Shown here one piece after another: positions 5,366 to 7,021 of a DNA stretch of 7,021 bases. The stretch covers positions 1-7,021 of the forward strand of contig JBFIPX010000173.1 in the NCBI GenBank assembly GCA_041609895.1, in the 5' to 3' direction. How positions within the stretch are numbered: position 1 is the first letter of the stretch; the number at the start of each line of letters is the position of its first letter. This stretch comes from JAHHLP01 sp041609895. Lineage in GTDB: Bacteria; Bacteroidota; Rhodothermia; Rhodothermales; JABDKH01. The position numbers were made by a program, and so were the translations under genes. The notes under the pieces were generated by a model. That model saw only the letters and a program-made list of their open reading frames with translations. It ran no database searches and was not told the origin of the DNA.

Positions 5366-5460
5366 AAGCGTGGTTCGCGACTAGATAGCGACAGGTTCGC
5401 GACAACTAGCGACAGGTTGGCAACAAAGCGATAGGTGCGCTACTACTAGCGAGACGAGCG
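5366..5460. repeat. Degenerate tandem repeat, about 20 bp period
   Basis: Four and a half units can be laid out: 5366-5385, 5386-5406, 5407-5425, 5426-5446 and a partial 5447-5460. Each begins with AAGCG or TAGCG and most continue with a GGT and a GC-rich middle, for example TAGCGACAGGTTCGCGACAA at 5386-5405 and TAGCGACAGGTTGGCAACA at 5407-5425. Units differ by 1-2 bp in length and by several substitutions. The last partial unit runs through the stop codon of the FAD/Fe-S gene and encodes its final residues. No function is known from sequence alone. Confidence 0.6.
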
Positions 5461-7021
5461 CGACTGGCCAGCTGCGAGCTGCTCGCGAGCTGCCTGTGCG
5501 GGATGCAAAGCCACCTTCCCCGTCAGGTCGAGGATTTGGGCCCGGCACGACGTTCCCGCCGCGACTACCACACCGTTCTCCGGAAGCGCCCGTACTGCCG
5601 GCGCGAGTCGCCTCTCAGCCATCGCATGCGAGATCGAAAGGTGTTCCTTCTCGTAGCCAAAGGAGCCCGCCATTCCGCAACATCCGGAGTCCACAACCTG
5701 CACATCCTCGTAGCCACACAATTCCAGACACCCAATGGTCGGATCCGTGCCGCTCAAGGCCTTCTGGTGACAATGGCCGTGCACGAGAACGGGATGATGA
5801 CTCGTGTGGAATCGCGTGTTGGAGAAGGACAGCCTGCGGTTTCGAAGCACAAACTCATCGAAGGTGGCAACTTTCCTGGCGACCGTCCGCGCCCGCTTTT
5901 CACCCGCGAGAAGCACAAGGAACTCGTCCCTCAGCGTCAGGATGCAACTCGGCTCCAAACCTATGATATCGAGGCCCCGGTCAGCGTATTCGAACAGGAC
6001 ATCGATAGTCTCGATTGCCGTTCTTTGCGCTTGCGCGAGAAAGCCCTTCGAGAGATACGTGCGTCCGCAGCAAACCGGAAGTTCCGGAACATGGACTTGG
6101 TAACCGGCCGCCTCAAGAACCTCCACGGCGGCCCGCCCGACATCGGGTTCAAAGAAGTTGGTGAAGGAGTCCGGAAAGAGCACGATCCCGCGATCACCAG
6201 CGATCTCACCGCGCTCGCTGAACCACTCAACGAAAGTCTTGGAAGCAAATCGTGGAAGTTTCCTCTCGGAGGCGACTCCGAGCAGTGCAGACATGAGACC
6301 GCTGGTCAGCCGGCTGCCGTTGACGACCGACCCGATTTTGCGACCCGTTCTTCCGGCGGCTCTTGCAATTGCAGGGAGATGCGCAAACAGTTTGCTGCGT
6401 ATCGGCACTTTGTTATCGGCCCAATACCTGGCCAGCCATTCCGTTTTGATACGCGCCATGTCGACGTTGGAGGGACACTCCGTCTTGCACGCCTTGCACT
6501 GGATGCACAGGTCCATCACCTCGTACATGCGATGGGCGGTCATGGCACCCGCCGGAAGGTGACCGGCCATTGCGGACCGCAGCGCGTTGGCTCGGCCGCG
6601 CGTGGAATCCTCCTCGTTCCGCGTGACCATGAAGCTCGGGCACATCGTGCCGGTATCCAGCTTGCGACAGGCACCGTTGCCGTTGCACATTTCGACCGCC
6701 TCGGCAAACCCACCGAAATCGCCAAAGTCCATGGTCTCCTCGAATCGAGCCGTGCGATATTCTGGACCGAACCGAAGATTCTGCGTCATCGGCGGCGCCT
6801 CGACCACCTTGCCGGGATTCAGGATTCCTGCCGGATCGAAGATCTGCTTCAACCTGACATTGAGCCTGTACAGCTCTTCGTCGAGGAAGTAAGGGTTGAG
6901 CCAGCTGCGAGCCAGTCCGTCACCATGCTCGGAAGAAACTGATCCGCCGTAGCCTCGAACCAGCTCCATCGACGCCATCGCAATGTCCTTCATCTTCTCG
7001 ACCTCGCTCGCCTCCTTGAGA
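5446..7021 (-). CDS. FAD-linked oxidase / Fe-S / CCG-domain fusion protein, C-terminal part
   Basis: The frame is open to the right edge, so the start and the N-terminal FAD-binding domain lie outside. An in-frame ATG at 6993 is internal: the peptide there is already the end of an FAD-oxidase C-terminal domain (GGSVSSEHGDG). Counting from that Met, residues 103-118 hold a first iron-sulfur site (Cys103, 109, 118) and 163-173 a classical CIQCKACKTECP site. Two cysteine-rich CCG domains follow: VCCG at 307-310 with EPSC at 347-350, then HGHCHQ at 405-410 with SGCCGMAGSFG at 436-446. This order (FAD oxidase, ferredoxin-like, two CCG) is that of the large YdiJ-type D-2-hydroxyacid dehydrogenases and D-lactate/D-2-hydroxyglutarate oxidases, which pass electrons from flavin through Fe-S centres to the respiratory chain. 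The exact substrate is unknown. Confidence 0.9.
   Translation of the reverse strand, partial: LKEASEVEKMKDIAMASMELVRGYGGSVSSEHGDGLARSWLNPYFLDEELYRLNVRLKQIFDPAGILNPGKVVEAPPMTQNLRFGPEYRTARFEETMDFGDFGGFAEAVEMCNGNGACRKLDTGTMCPSFMVTRNEEDSTRGRANALRSAMAGHLPAGAMTAHRMYEVMDLCIQCKACKTECPSNVDMARIKTEWLARYWADNKVPIRSKLFAHLPAIARAAGRTGRKIGSVVNGSRLTSGLMSALLGVASERKLPRFASKTFVEWFSERGEIAGDRGIVLFPDSFTNFFEPDVGRAAVEVLEAAGYQVHVPELPVCCGRTYLSKGFLAQAQRTAIETIDVLFEYADRGLDIIGLEPSCILTLRDEFLVLLAGEKRARTVARKVATFDEFVLRNRRLSFSNTRFHTSHHPVLVHGHCHQKALSGTDPTIGCLELCGYEDVQVVDSGCCGMAGSFGYEKEHLSISHAMAERRLAPAVRALPENGVVVAAGTSCRAQILDLTGKVALHPAQAAREQLAAGQSRSSR

Noticed and set aside
5503..6942. A 479-codon open frame on the plus strand, antisense to the FAD/Fe-S gene
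   Set aside because: It is in exact codon register with the minus-strand gene, so its stops would require TTA, CTA or TCA codons in that gene, which are rare in GC-rich coding DNA. Its translation shows no recognisable domain, while the minus strand encodes clear Fe-S and CCG motifs.
6991..6993. The ATG at 6993 as the true start of the FAD/Fe-S protein
   Set aside because: The frame is open upstream to the window edge, and the residues just after this ATG already belong to the end of an FAD-oxidase C-terminal domain, so the start lies outside.

Overview
The window reads as chromosomal DNA from a GC-rich bacterium, most likely a member of the Rhodothermota/Bacteroidota. Three things point there: an operon joining an ECF sigma factor, a membrane anti-sigma factor and two secreted DUF4252 proteins; a promoter of the Bacteroidota form TTG-N19-TAnnTTTG in front of the methyltransferase gene; and weak or missing Shine-Dalgarno sites at most starts. 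This assignment is an inference from gene content and motifs. No rRNA, tRNA, CRISPR array, transposase or phage gene is visible.

Layout. Positions 1-113 (minus) hold the first 37 codons of an amino-acid permease that leaves the window on the left. Positions 114-437 are a gene-free spacer with two near-identical 77-78 bp repeat units that form hairpins, plus a decayed third copy. Positions 2714 down to 438 (minus) form one compact operon: sigma factor, anti-sigma factor, DUF4252 protein with a signal peptide, a possible 8-codon leader peptide, and a DUF4252-like lipoprotein. Positions 2715-2881 are a divergent promoter region. Positions 2882-5286 (plus) carry a class I SAM methyltransferase and an S41 C-terminal processing protease whose start and stop codons overlap (ATGA). 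Positions 5287-5445 are a convergent spacer with a terminator-like hairpin and a degenerate tandem repeat of about 20 bp. Positions 5446-7021 (minus) are the C-terminal part of a fused FAD-linked oxidase/iron-sulfur protein that continues beyond the right edge.

How the genes may work together. The minus-strand operon looks like a transmembrane signalling module: the anti-sigma factor would hold the sigma factor at the inner membrane, and the DUF4252 proteins lie on the far side of that membrane, where they could be effectors or sensors. The plus-strand pair shares a promoter and is translationally coupled. The protease is anchored with its PDZ and catalytic domains outside the cytoplasm, while the methyltransferase has no export signal, so a direct functional link is not evident. 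The permease and the oxidase appear to be independent metabolic genes. The least explained parts are the two repeat regions and the leader peptide between the DUF4252 genes.
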